DNA of 64,000 nt, taken from assembly GCF_001895025.1 (NCBI RefSeq), contig NZ_BCXI01000019.1:1-64000 (forward strand), read 5' to 3'. Each line of letters opens with the position of its first letter. The stretch's first letter is position 1. The DNA is from Rhodococcus zopfii NBRC 100606 = JCM 9919 (GTDB taxonomy: Bacteria > Actinomycetota > Actinomycetes > Mycobacteriales > Mycobacteriaceae). Below are positions 7,839 through 16,030 of the stretch, piece after piece. Position numbers and translations under genes: made by a program. The notes beneath the pieces are model-generated. The model saw nothing but the letters and a program-made list of their open reading frames with translations. It was not told the origin of the DNA and did no database searches.

Positions 7839-9110
7839 ATGGGACAGTCCGTCAAGGAATTCCGTATGCCGGATCTCGGTGAGGGTTTGACCGAGGCGGA
7901 CCTCGTGTCCTGGAGAGTCGACGTCGGCGACCGCGTCGAGCTCAACCAGGTCGTCGCGGAGGTGGAAACGGCGAAGGCGATGGTGGAGTTGCCGTCACCG
8001 TTCGCCGGGACGGTGGCCGAACTGCTCGCCGAGCCCGGCACGACGGTGCCGGTCGGGACACCGATCATCCGGATCGCGGTGACCACCGAAGGCCCCCACG
8101 GCACCCCGGACCTCCACGACACCGCCACCGCACCGCCGACCCCGGTGCTCGTCGGATACGGTCCCGGCGCCGCACCGGTGAGCAGACGCGCTGCTCGGAC
8201 CCCGGCGCCGGCCGAGCCGTCGACGGGCGGGCACAGCGCGCCGCACCTGCACACCGAGCCGCACCGCCCCGATGCGAAACCGTCGGCGCGGCGCGAGGCC
8301 AGACGCCTCGGCATCGACCTGACCGCCGTGGCCGGAACCGGCAACGGCGGGGTCGTCACCCGTTCGGATGTCCGGCGCGCCGCCGACCTCGGCGCACGAA
8401 CCGAACCCGGACACGAAACGCGGGTGCCGATCGCCGGGGTGCGCAAGCGCACCGCCGAGGCCGTGACGCGCAGTGCGTTCACCGCGCCGCATGCGACCGT
8501 GTTCCTCACGTGCGACGTCACCGCGACCGTCGACCTCGTCGAGCGGCTGCGCGCGCATCCGTCGTTCGCGGACCGGCACCCGACCGCCCTGACGATCGTG
8601 GCTGCGGCGTTGCTGCACGCGGTCGCGGACCAGCCGGTTCTCCATGCGGCATGGGATCAGGATGCCGGGGAGATCGTGACCCCCGGCCACGTGAACCTGG
8701 GCATTGCGACCGCCACCGGCGAGGGCTTGATGGTTCCGGTGATCCGGGACGCGGACATCCTGTCGCTGCCGGAGCTGGCCGGGGCGATCGCCACTGTCAC
8801 CGCGACCGCGCGCGCCGGGCGCGCGACCCCCGCCGACCTGACCGGCGGCACGATCTCGATCACGAATGTCGGGGTGTTCGGTGTGGACACCGGCACCCCG
8901 ATCCTCGTGCCGGGCGAGGCGGCGATCCTCGCGGTCGGGGCGATCGCGCCGCGGCCGTGGGTGGTCGACGACGCGCTCGCGGTGCGCGACGTGGTCACAC
9001 TGGCGATGTCGTTCGACCACCGGCTCGTCGACGGCGAGCAGGCCGGACGGGCGCTCGCGGCGATCGGCGGTGTCCTCGGCGATCCGGTGCCCGCCCTGCT
9101 CGGACGCTGA
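7839..9110 (+). CDS. bkdC: Dihydrolipoamide acyltransferase (E2)
   Basis: 423 aa. An N-terminal lipoyl domain carries the lipoylated lysine in ETAKAMVE (Lys46). A Pro/Ala-rich linker follows, then the peripheral subunit-binding domain (SARREARRLGIDL ... GGVVTRSDV, about residues 148-185) and the catalytic acyltransferase domain. The latter ends with SFDHRLVDG, where His394 and Asp398 are the active-site pair. It forms the core of the complex started by the two upstream genes. A GAAGGGAA ribosome site precedes ATG 7839. No E3 gene is adjacent; a shared lipoamide dehydrogenase elsewhere is presumed. Confidence 0.93.
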   Translation: MGQSVKEFRMPDLGEGLTEADLVSWRVDVGDRVELNQVVAEVETAKAMVELPSPFAGTVAELLAEPGTTVPVGTPIIRIAVTTEGPHGTPDLHDTATAPPTPVLVGYGPGAAPVSRRAARTPAPAEPSTGGHSAPHLHTEPHRPDAKPSARREARRLGIDLTAVAGTGNGGVVTRSDVRRAADLGARTEPGHETRVPIAGVRKRTAEAVTRSAFTAPHATVFLTCDVTATVDLVERLRAHPSFADRHPTALTIVAAALLHAVADQPVLHAAWDQDAGEIVTPGHVNLGIATATGEGLMVPVIRDADILSLPELAGAIATVTATARAGRATPADLTGGTISITNVGVFGVDTGTPILVPGEAAILAVGAIAPRPWVVDDALAVRDVVTLAMSFDHRLVDGEQAGRALAAIGGVLGDPVPALLGR

Positions 9111-9136
9111 CCCGGCACGGGAAGGAACCCGTCCCG

Positions 9137-10330
9137 GTGGCGGTAGCGTCGGGTGCCGTGACCGCTCCTGCCCACCGCCGTGCTCGAGCCGCCGTCTTCG
9201 CCGTGTTCGGGATCAACGGGTTCCTGCTCGCGATGTGGGTGGTACACATTCCCGCGGTGCAGCAGCGCGCCGGGATCGGCAACGCGGCACTGGGCACCCT
9301 GCTGTTGATGCTCGCCGTCGGCGCGATCGGTGGCATGCAGGCGACCGGGCGGCTCGCCGACCGGTTCGGCAGCGACCGCACCACCACGATCGCCGCGAGC
9401 GCCCTGGCGCTCACGACGGTCGGCCCCGGGCTGGCGTCGCAGCCGTGGCAGCTCGCGGTCGCTCTGGTGCTGTTCGGGTTCGCGAACGGAGCCCTGGACG
9501 TGTCGATGAACTCGCAGGCGGTCGTCGTCGAACAGCGCTACCGGCGGCCGATCATGGCGGCGTTCCACGGACTGTTCTCCGTCGGCGGGGTCGCCGGATC
9601 GCTGGCCGGGGCGGGAACGCTCGCGGCCGGGTGGGCTCCGGCGGTGTCACTGGCGCTCGCGGGCGCGGTGGGCCTGGCGGTGGTCGCGGTCGCGGCCGGG
9701 CAGCTGGTTCGGGTGCCGCAGCGGCATCATCCCGGCGATGCGGCACCGCGCGGCGGGTATTCGCGACGGGTGCTGCTGCTCGGCGGGCTGGCGTTCATGC
9801 TGATGTTGTGCGAGGGCGTCGCCAACGATTGGAGTGCCCTGCAGGTCAAGGAACATCTGGGCAGCCCGGATTCGGTGGCGGCCCTCGCGTTCGGGGTGTT
9901 CTCGACGACGATGACGATCGGCCGGTTCACCGCGGACCGGATCGGCGCCCGGATCGGCCCGGTGGCGTTGGTGCGGTACGGCGCGCTGGTCGCCGCCGTC
10001 GGCATGGTCACGGTGATCGCCTCGCCGTGGCTGCCGCTGACCCTGGCCGGGTGGGGGTTGTTCGGTGCGGGGCTCGCCGGGGCGGTTCCGCAATTGTTCA
10101 CCGCCGCAGGGAACCTGACCACCGGATCACCGGGGGCGAACATGTCGCGGGTCGTCGGGATGGGCTACATCGGCTTCCTGGCAGGCCCGGTGTGCATCGG
10201 CTGGTTGTCGGAGGCGACGTCGCTGACGGCGGCGATGGCGGTGCCCTTGGCGTGTGTGCTGGGTGCGGCGGCACTGGCCCCGCACGTACGCGAGGGCGCC
10301 CGCGCAGCGAATGTGCGCGGGCGCCCCTGA
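9137..10330 (+). CDS. MFS transporter, YbjJ-like
   Basis: 397 aa from GTG 9137, after AAGGAA; GTG 9158 is also possible. About 12 membrane helices alternate with short loops. The MFS A-loop appears as GRLADRFGSDRTT, and the ALDVSMNSQAVVVE motif in TM5 is typical of the YbjJ/fucose-permease-like subgroup. A second A-loop-like GRFTADRIGARIGP occurs at mid-protein. The substrate is unknown. It lies 26 bases after the E2 gene and may be read through from it, but a functional link to 2-oxoacid metabolism is only positional. Its 3' end forms a strong hairpin. Confidence 0.82.
   Translation: MAVASGAVTAPAHRRARAAVFAVFGINGFLLAMWVVHIPAVQQRAGIGNAALGTLLLMLAVGAIGGMQATGRLADRFGSDRTTTIAASALALTTVGPGLASQPWQLAVALVLFGFANGALDVSMNSQAVVVEQRYRRPIMAAFHGLFSVGGVAGSLAGAGTLAAGWAPAVSLALAGAVGLAVVAVAAGQLVRVPQRHHPGDAAPRGGYSRRVLLLGGLAFMLMLCEGVANDWSALQVKEHLGSPDSVAALAFGVFSTTMTIGRFTADRIGARIGPVALVRYGALVAAVGMVTVIASPWLPLTLAGWGLFGAGLAGAVPQLFTAAGNLTTGSPGANMSRVVGMGYIGFLAGPVCIGWLSEATSLTAAMAVPLACVLGAAALAPHVREGARAANVRGRP
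10294..10326. terminator. 13-bp hairpin between the MFS gene and pntB
   Basis: Perfect GC arms 10294-10306 and 10314-10326 enclose a 7-nt loop, ending directly before the MFS stop codon. The convergent pntB stop is 17 bases further on. The position suggests a bidirectional terminator, though there is no T-tract. Confidence 0.6.
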
Positions 10331-10343
10331 CGGTGGATGCGGG

Positions 10344-11774
10344 TCAGAGGACCTTCAGTTCCTCGGTGACCTCGGAGACCATCTTCTTCGCGTCGCCGAA
10401 GAGCATCGACGTCTGGTCGGCGGTGAACAGCGGGTTGTCGATACCGGCGTAACCGGAGGACATGGACCGCTTGAGCACGATCACCGACTTGGACTGGTCG
10501 ACGTTGAGGATCGGCATGCCGTAGATCGGGCTGGACGAATCCTGACGCGCGGCCGGGTTGGTGACGTCGTTGGCGCCGATGACGATGGTGACGTCGGTGC
10601 GCGAGAACTCACCGTTGATGTCGTCCATCTCCTTCATCGCGTCGTACGCGACGTCGGCCTCGGCGAGCAGGACGTTCATGTGACCGGGCATGCGGCCGGC
10701 GACCGGGTGGATCGCGTACTTGACCTCGACGCCGCGCTCCTCGAGCATTGCCGCCATCTCCTTGACGGCGTGCTGTGCCTGTGCGACGGCCAGACCGTAG
10801 CCGGGGACGACGATGACCTGGTTGGCGTAGGCCATCTGGATCGCCGCGTCGGCGGCGGAGGTGGCCTTGACGGTGCCGCCGGTCGCGGAGACTGTGCCGC
10901 CGGAGCCGCCGTCGCCACCGAACGAGCCGAACACGATCGCCGGGATGGAGCGGTTCATGGCCTTGGCCATGAGGTTGGTCAGGATCGAACCGGACGCGCC
11001 GACGATCATGCCGGCGACGATCATCGCCTGATTGTTCAGGGCCAGACCTGCGGCGGCCGCGGACAGACCGGTCAGGGCGTTGAGCAGCGAGATGACGACG
11101 GGCATGTCGGCGCCGCCGATCGGCAGCACCACGAACAGGCCCATCAGGCCGGCGACGACGAGCAGCGCGACGATCCAGATCGCCGGGGTCGGGTCGTTGG
11201 CCGGGTCGGCCTGCACACCGATGTACACGGCGATCGCGATGGACGCGAGGGCCAGGACGATGTTGGCGAGCTGGAACAGCTTCGCGGACGCGACGACCTT
11301 CTTCTCGAAGTTCTTGTTCAGCAGTTCCTGCAGCTTGGAGAACGCCACGAGCGAGCCCCAGAACGAGACCGAACCGATGATCGCGGCGAACAGCGATCCG
11401 ACGATGAACGGCACGGACGGCACGGCGTCGACGGTGGTGAAGCCGTCGGAGTCGAGGAACTCGGCCCACGCGATCAGCGCGACGGTGCCACCGCCCACGC
11501 CGTTGAACAGCGCGACCAGCTGCGGCATCGCGGTCATCTTGGTCTTCAGGGCCGGCGGCACACCGAGGATCACGCCCACGGCCAGGCCGCCGACGATCAG
11601 ACCCCAGTTGTCGGTGTCCCGGATGTCGATGAGCACCGCGACGACGGCGACGGCCATGCCGGCCGCGGCGATGTAGTTGCCGCGCACCGCGGTCTTCGGG
11701 CCCGTCAGACCCGACAGACCGTAGATGAACATCGCGAACGCGACGATGTACAGAATGGTGACGAGGTACGTCAT
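10344..11774 (-). CDS. pntB: NAD(P) transhydrogenase subunit beta
   Basis: 476 aa. The N-terminal half has about eight or nine membrane helices forming the proton channel. The C-terminal soluble domain III binds NADP(H): VIVVPGYGLAVAQAQH near residue 325 is the dinucleotide fingerprint, followed by HPVAGRMPGHMNVLLAEA, GANDVTNPAA and SVIVLKRSMSSGYAG. The enzyme couples proton entry to hydride transfer from NADH to NADP+, supplying NADPH. Its start overlaps the pntAb stop (TGATG), the last step of a three-gene operon. Confidence 0.95.
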   Translation of the reverse strand: MTYLVTILYIVAFAMFIYGLSGLTGPKTAVRGNYIAAAGMAVAVVAVLIDIRDTDNWGLIVGGLAVGVILGVPPALKTKMTAMPQLVALFNGVGGGTVALIAWAEFLDSDGFTTVDAVPSVPFIVGSLFAAIIGSVSFWGSLVAFSKLQELLNKNFEKKVVASAKLFQLANIVLALASIAIAVYIGVQADPANDPTPAIWIVALLVVAGLMGLFVVLPIGGADMPVVISLLNALTGLSAAAAGLALNNQAMIVAGMIVGASGSILTNLMAKAMNRSIPAIVFGSFGGDGGSGGTVSATGGTVKATSAADAAIQMAYANQVIVVPGYGLAVAQAQHAVKEMAAMLEERGVEVKYAIHPVAGRMPGHMNVLLAEADVAYDAMKEMDDINGEFSRTDVTIVIGANDVTNPAARQDSSSPIYGMPILNVDQSKSVIVLKRSMSSGYAGIDNPLFTADQTSMLFGDAKKMVSEVTEELKVL

Positions 11775-12109
11775 CAGGAGTCAGCCCCCTTCTTCTCGGC
11801 CGAGACCTTGACCGCGTCCTTCTTGGGCTTGAACATCGCGAGCATGCGGTCGGTGACGACGAAGCCGCCGACCACGTTCAGGGTGCCGAACACCAGCGCG
11901 ACGAACAGGATGATCTTGATGCTCCACGGGGCGTCCCCGGGCAGATGGCCGAGCACCACCAGTGCACCGAGCACGACGATGCCGTGGATGGCATTGGTGC
12001 CCGACATCAGCGGCGTGTGCAGTGTGTTCGGCACCTTGGAGATGACGGCGAACCCGACGAACCCGGCAAGAACCAGGATCGCGATGTTCGCGAGCAGTTC
12101 GGTGTACAT
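11774..12109 (-). CDS. pntAb: NAD(P) transhydrogenase subunit alpha, part 2
   Basis: 111 aa. Three to four membrane helices; the segment TPLMSGTNAIHGIVVLGAL is the hallmark of the membrane part of the alpha subunit. In E. coli this is the C-terminal piece of PntA. Here it is a separate gene, as in Rhodospirillum and many actinobacteria. ATG 12109 follows the pntAa stop codon with no gap (TAG-ATG), so translation is coupled. Confidence 0.92.
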   Translation of the reverse strand: MYTELLANIAILVLAGFVGFAVISKVPNTLHTPLMSGTNAIHGIVVLGALVVLGHLPGDAPWSIKIILFVALVFGTLNVVGGFVVTDRMLAMFKPKKDAVKVSAEKKGADS

Positions 12110-13237
12110 CTACGCGTTCTCCTTCGAGCGGGTCACGCACGCGCCGTCGAGGATCTCGTCGGAGAAGTCCGGTGCCAGCGCGCCGTTGTCGTCGAGCATC
12201 AGCTCGAGCAGGGCGGCGACGTTCTTCGAGTAGAGCTCGGATGCGTGCTCGGGCATCGTCGCGGGCAGGTTGAGCGGCGAGCAGATCGTCACGCCGTGCT
12301 TGACGACGGTCTGGCCGGGTTCGGTCAGCTCGCAGTTGCCGCCGGTCTCACCGGCGAGGTCGACGACCACCGAGCCCGGCTTCATGCCGGTGACCGCGGC
12401 GGCGGTGACCAGACGCGGTGCGGGGCGACCCGGGACGAGCGCGGTCGTGATGACCACGTCGAAGCCCTTGATGGCCTCCTCCAGTGCCTGCTGCTGCTGG
12501 GCGCGCTCGGCGTCGGTGAGTTCGCGGGCGTAGCCACCCTCACCGGCCGCGTCGATCCCCAGATCCAGCCACTGCGCACCGACCGACCGCACCTGATCGG
12601 CGACCTCGGGGCGCACGTCGTACCCCGTGGTGCGGCCACCGAGACGCTTGGCCGTGGCCAGCGCCTGCAGACCGGCGACGCCGACCCCGAGCACCAGCAC
12701 GGTCGCGGGCTTGACGGTGCCCGCGGCCGTGGTGAGCATCGGGAAGAAGCGCGTCGACTCCGACGCGGCGACCAGCACCGACTTGTAACCGGCCACGTTC
12801 GCCTGCGACGACAACGCGTCCATCACCTGCGCACGCGAGATGCGCGGGATCGACTCGACGGCGAACGCCTGCACGCCGGCCGCGGTGAGCGCGCCGATCT
12901 GGTTGTCGGCGTTGCGCGGCGCCAGGAACCCGACCAGGGTCTGTCCCGACCGCAGCCGCGCGACCTCGGCGTCCGACGGCGGTGCCACCTTGACCACGAC
13001 ATCCGCAGCCCAGGCGTCGCCGAGGGTGGCGCCGACTTCGGCATAGGCCTCGTCGGGAATCAGCGCCGCCTCACCGGCACCGGGCTCGACGACGACGTCG
13101 AGACCCTTGCCGATGAGAGACGGAACGATCTTCGGGACCAGCGCGACGCGACGCTCGCCGTCGTTCGATTCGCGAACGACGCCGACGGTCGGACGACGCT
13201 GTGCCTCACTTCCCGTGCTCAATCCTTCGGTATCCAA
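12110..13237 (-). CDS. pntAa: NAD(P) transhydrogenase subunit alpha, part 1
   Basis: 375 aa. Soluble NAD(H)-binding domain I, homologous to alanine dehydrogenase: TVGVVRESNDGERRVALVP at the N-terminus, the Rossmann loop VLVLGVGVAGLQALATAKRLG near residue 170 (quoted in part), and the mobile-loop region with ALVPGRPAPRLVT. Start TTG 13237 is chosen because AGGAG sits 9 nt upstream. The promoter region between this operon and the DUF488 operon contains a CRP/GlxR-like site within a larger inverted repeat, hinting at control by carbon status. Confidence 0.93.
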   Translation of the reverse strand: MDTEGLSTGSEAQRRPTVGVVRESNDGERRVALVPKIVPSLIGKGLDVVVEPGAGEAALIPDEAYAEVGATLGDAWAADVVVKVAPPSDAEVARLRSGQTLVGFLAPRNADNQIGALTAAGVQAFAVESIPRISRAQVMDALSSQANVAGYKSVLVAASESTRFFPMLTTAAGTVKPATVLVLGVGVAGLQALATAKRLGGRTTGYDVRPEVADQVRSVGAQWLDLGIDAAGEGGYARELTDAERAQQQQALEEAIKGFDVVITTALVPGRPAPRLVTAAAVTGMKPGSVVVDLAGETGGNCELTEPGQTVVKHGVTICSPLNLPATMPEHASELYSKNVAALLELMLDDNGALAPDFSDEILDGACVTRSKENA

Positions 13238-13409
13238 TTCCCCTGACTCCTGCTTCGAATGAGGGCCGCACCGCGAGAGCGGCGGGCTGCGTCATCAAGG
13301 CCACGGCGAGATGGGCCGGGCCGATGAGCCAAGCCAGACCTACCGTGATGACGACAACACTGCAACCGGCCGGTTCTGTCTGAATCGAGTCCGAACAAGG
13401 AACCGGTGC

Positions 13410-13442
13410 GAGAATTGTGATGCAGCTCACTTCACAATTCTC
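13410..13442. promoter_or_regulatory. CRP/GlxR-like box inside an 11-bp inverted repeat
   Basis: GAGAATTGTGA (13410-13420) and TCACAATTCTC (13432-13442) are exact complements with an 11-nt spacer. Within it, TGTGA-N6-TCACT (13416-13431) differs by one base from the CRP/GlxR consensus TGTGA-N6-TCACA. It lies between divergent pntAa and the DUF488 operon, 39 bases before the latter's start. It may be an operator or an mRNA hairpin; which one cannot be decided from sequence. Confidence 0.55.
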
Positions 13443-13480
13443 TCCCATCGGTCGTGAATGCAAGAAGAAGGAGGAGCCGG

Positions 13481-13846
13481 ATGTCACGTCGCACCGTCGA
13501 TGTCGAACGCGTCTACGACCACCCTGCGGACGAGGACGCATTCCGTGTCCTGGTGGACCGCCTGTGGCCGCGCGGACTGCGCAAGGACGCGTTCCACTAC
13601 GACGAGTGGGCGAAGGATCTCGCGCCGTCTGCGCAGCTGCGCAAGTGGTACGCGCACGACGCCGCGTTGTTCTCGGAATTCCGCACCCGCTACCTCCGCG
13701 AGCTGACCGCCGAAACCGGACGCGACGCCGTCGCCCGGCTGGACCGCCTCGCCGACGGACGCCCCCTGGTGCTGCTGACCGCGACCCACGACCTCGACCA
13801 CAGCGGCGCCGTGGTCCTCGCCGAGCACCTGCGGGAGGCGAGATGA
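13481..13846 (+). CDS. DUF488 family protein
   Basis: 121 aa. Contains VDRLWPRGLRKDAFHYDEWAKDLAPS (quoted only as a landmark: LWPRG and WAKDLAPS are the conserved blocks) and the later PLVLLTATHD segment of DUF488 (YeaO-like). The biochemical function of the family is unknown; members often sit near redox or nucleic-acid genes. ATG 13481 has a strong AGGAGG-type ribosome site. It is the first gene of a run of five genes whose stops and starts overlap by 4 nt each. Confidence 0.85.
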   Translation: MSRRTVDVERVYDHPADEDAFRVLVDRLWPRGLRKDAFHYDEWAKDLAPSAQLRKWYAHDAALFSEFRTRYLRELTAETGRDAVARLDRLADGRPLVLLTATHDLDHSGAVVLAEHLREAR

Positions 13847-14004
13847 CGGCGCGCGACCACGACACCGGCGGCGACCCGGTGTGCTGGCTCGACCGGGTGT
13901 GCCCGGAGTGCGGACTGTTCCTCGAGGACGCGGACGAGCCGTGTCCGCGCTGCGGTCGCACCGGGGACACCGGACGCACCGATCCTCTACCGTCACGGCA
14001 ATGA
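13843..14004 (+). CDS. Small zinc-ribbon protein
   Basis: 53 aa. CPECGLF and CPRCGR form a four-cysteine zinc ribbon with a 12-residue spacing between pairs, followed by a short polar tail. The start overlaps the DUF488 stop and its own stop overlaps the sirtuin start, both ATGA, so it is clearly translated in this operon. Function is unknown. Its position directly before a sirtuin makes a role as a small binding partner conceivable, but that is inference. Confidence 0.75.
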   Translation: MTARDHDTGGDPVCWLDRVCPECGLFLEDADEPCPRCGRTGDTGRTDPLPSRQ

Positions 14005-14744
14005 GCGTTCCGTCCGAGATACTCGACCTGGCCCGCGCCGCGCGCCGCGTCGTCGTCCTCACCGGTGCGGGCATGTCCGCCGAGAGCGGCGTCCCGACGT
14101 TCCGGGACGCGCAGACCGGCCTGTGGTCCGAGTTCGACGCCACCTACCTCGCGACCCCCGAGGGGTGGCACGCCGATCCGGCGACGGTGTGGGCGTGGTA
14201 CCAGTGGCGTGTGGCGCTGGTCCGGCAGGTCGAACCGAATGCCGGGCATCACGCGCTGGCGCGGTGGGCCCACGCCGCCGAAGTGCACATCGTCACCCAG
14301 AACGTGGACGATCTGCACGAACGGGCCGGCAGCGTCGTCCGCGCGCACCTGCACGGCAGTTTGTTCGCACCGCGCTGCGCCGACTGCGAGTCCGCTGCCG
14401 AGCTCCCGGACCCGCCGGCCGAACCGGTTGCGCAGCTGACGCCGCCGGCGTGCGCACACTGCGGGGGTGCGGTTCGTCCGGGCGTCGTATGGTTCGGCGA
14501 ACTTCTGCCCCGCGCACCGTGGCAGGCGGCGACCGACGTTGTCGCCGACGCCGATCTGCTGCTCGTCGTCGGCACCTCCGGTGTGGTGTATCCGGCGGCC
14601 GGGCTGCCGGCACTCGCGCGCGGCCACGGCGTGCCGGTCGTCGAGATCGGTCCCGAGCCGACGGAGATCTCGGATCAGGCGAGCCATGTGTGGCGCACGA
14701 CGGCGGCGATCGGACTGCCCGCTCTGGTCGCGGCGCTACAGTGA
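14001..14744 (+). CDS. Class III sirtuin, NAD-dependent protein deacylase
   Basis: 247 aa, typical for a bacterial CobB-like sirtuin. TGAGMSAESGVPTFRD is the NAD-binding signature, QNVDDLH follows at residue 100, the catalytic histidine is His118 (HLHGS), and the zinc cysteines are C126/C129 and C151/C154. Tyr67 and Arg70 form the Y-x-x-R motif (YQWR) that marks SIRT5-like enzymes removing succinyl or malonyl groups. It is therefore predicted to be a desuccinylase with possible weak deacetylase activity, producing nicotinamide and O-acyl-ADP-ribose. It is translationally coupled to both neighbours. Confidence 0.92.
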   Translation: MSVPSEILDLARAARRVVVLTGAGMSAESGVPTFRDAQTGLWSEFDATYLATPEGWHADPATVWAWYQWRVALVRQVEPNAGHHALARWAHAAEVHIVTQNVDDLHERAGSVVRAHLHGSLFAPRCADCESAAELPDPPAEPVAQLTPPACAHCGGAVRPGVVWFGELLPRAPWQAATDVVADADLLLVVGTSGVVYPAAGLPALARGHGVPVVEIGPEPTEISDQASHVWRTTAAIGLPALVAALQ

Positions 14745-15190
14745 CGATCGTGGGAGCGTGCGTGTTCTGCGACATAGTGGCCGGCACCGCACCGGCGAGG
14801 CGGGTGTTCGAGGACGGGACGGTCGTCGCGTTCCTCGACATCCGGCCGATCTCGCGCGGCCACGTCCTCGTGGTGCCCCGCGCGCACGCGGCGCGACTCG
14901 AGGACCTGGACCCGGGCGACGGCGCGGCGATGTTCCGCATCGGACAGCATCTGTCGCGGGCGCTGACCCGTTCGGATCTCGCGCCCGACGGCACCCATCT
15001 GGTGCTCAACGACGGCCGGGCCGCGTTCCAGACCGTCGACCACGCCCACCTGCACGTGCTGCCGCGCTGGAGCGGCGACAAACTGCGCCTGGCGACCGGA
15101 CTCGTCCGGCGCCGCCCCCACGACCCGGACGCGACCGCAGCCCTGATCCGCGCCGGACTGGACCGATTGGAAACAGAGGACCCACGTTGA
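14741..15190 (+). CDS. HIT family hydrolase
   Basis: 149 aa from GTG 14741, overlapping the sirtuin stop (GTGA). The N-terminal CVFCDIVAGTAPA and the C-terminal VDHAHLHVLPRW (the HxHxH triad) identify a Hint-type histidine triad protein. These cleave phosphoramidates or adenylyl compounds such as AMP-lysine. It lies immediately after a NAD-consuming sirtuin, which suggests handling of adenylated by-products. The small size and N-terminal CxxC fit the Hint branch rather than GalT. Confidence 0.9.
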   Translation: MTIVGACVFCDIVAGTAPARRVFEDGTVVAFLDIRPISRGHVLVVPRAHAARLEDLDPGDGAAMFRIGQHLSRALTRSDLAPDGTHLVLNDGRAAFQTVDHAHLHVLPRWSGDKLRLATGLVRRRPHDPDATAALIRAGLDRLETEDPR

Positions 15191-16020
15191 CCACCGAATC
15201 GAGCCCCGAATTCCCCGTCGAGACGATCCGTTCGCTGCTGTTCGAGCAGTTCGCGGTCATCGACGATCTGCTCGCCGACCTCGACACGGATTCCTGGTTC
15301 ACCCCGTCGACGCTGCCGGGCTGGACCGTCAAGGACATCGTGGCGCACCTGATCGGAACCGAGTCGCTCCTCGCGGGTGAGCAGACCCCGCACGTCGACA
15401 TCGACGTGCATGCCCTGGGACACGTGCACAACGAGATCGGCGCACTCAACGAACGGTGGGTGGAGTCGCTGCGCGGCACTCCCGGCGCCGACGTCCTCGA
15501 CCGATACCGGCGGATCGTTGCGCGCCGCCGCGACCAGCTCGCGACGATGACGCAGGAATGGTTCGACGCCCCCGCACAGACTCCGGTCGGTCCGGCAACC
15601 TACGGACGGTTCATGCGTATCCGCGTATTCGATTGCTGGATGCACGAACTCGACCTCCGTGACGCGCTCGGACTCCCCGGCGACGAGGGCGGCGCTCGGG
15701 CCGAACTGGCGATCACCGAGGTCCTCGGGTCGCTGGCGTATGTCGTCGGCAAGCTGGGCAAGGCCCCGGACGGGGCGCGAATCTCGTTCGAGCTGACGGG
15801 GCCGCTCGCCCGCACCCTGCACGTGGAGGTCCACGGGCGGGCCGCGCTCGTCCCCGAGTTGTCGGGCGAGGCGACCAGCACCATCGCCCTCGATTCGGGA
15901 CTGTTCGTGCGGCTGGCGGGCGGGCGCGTTCGCGCGTTCGATCACCTCGACGAGATCACTCTCGGTGGGGACACCACGGTCGGCCGGCGCCTCGTCGACA
16001 ATCTCGCGTTCACCATCTGA
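15187..16020 (+). CDS. Maleylpyruvate isomerase-fold, mycothiol-dependent family protein
   Basis: 277 aa from TTG 15187, which overlaps the HIT stop (TTGA) and follows AGAGGA. The N-terminal four-helix DinB/MDMPI_N domain contains TPSTLPGWTVKDIVAHLIG and later the metal-ligand region RIRVFDCWMHELDLRDALG. The C-terminal part (from about residue 190) is an SCP2-like/MDMPI_C domain. The family includes mycothiol-dependent maleylpyruvate isomerase and many uncharacterised actinobacterial enzymes. The substrate is unknown, and no aromatic-degradation genes are adjacent. It is the last gene of the coupled operon. Confidence 0.8.
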   Translation: MTTESSPEFPVETIRSLLFEQFAVIDDLLADLDTDSWFTPSTLPGWTVKDIVAHLIGTESLLAGEQTPHVDIDVHALGHVHNEIGALNERWVESLRGTPGADVLDRYRRIVARRRDQLATMTQEWFDAPAQTPVGPATYGRFMRIRVFDCWMHELDLRDALGLPGDEGGARAELAITEVLGSLAYVVGKLGKAPDGARISFELTGPLARTLHVEVHGRAALVPELSGEATSTIALDSGLFVRLAGGRVRAFDHLDEITLGGDTTVGRRLVDNLAFTI

Positions 16021-16030
16021 CCGTTCGTCG

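Noticed and set aside
10254-12233. 659-codon plus-strand frame opposite the pnt genes
   Set aside because: The minus strand encodes the complete PntB and PntAb proteins; the opposite frame has no recognisable motif.
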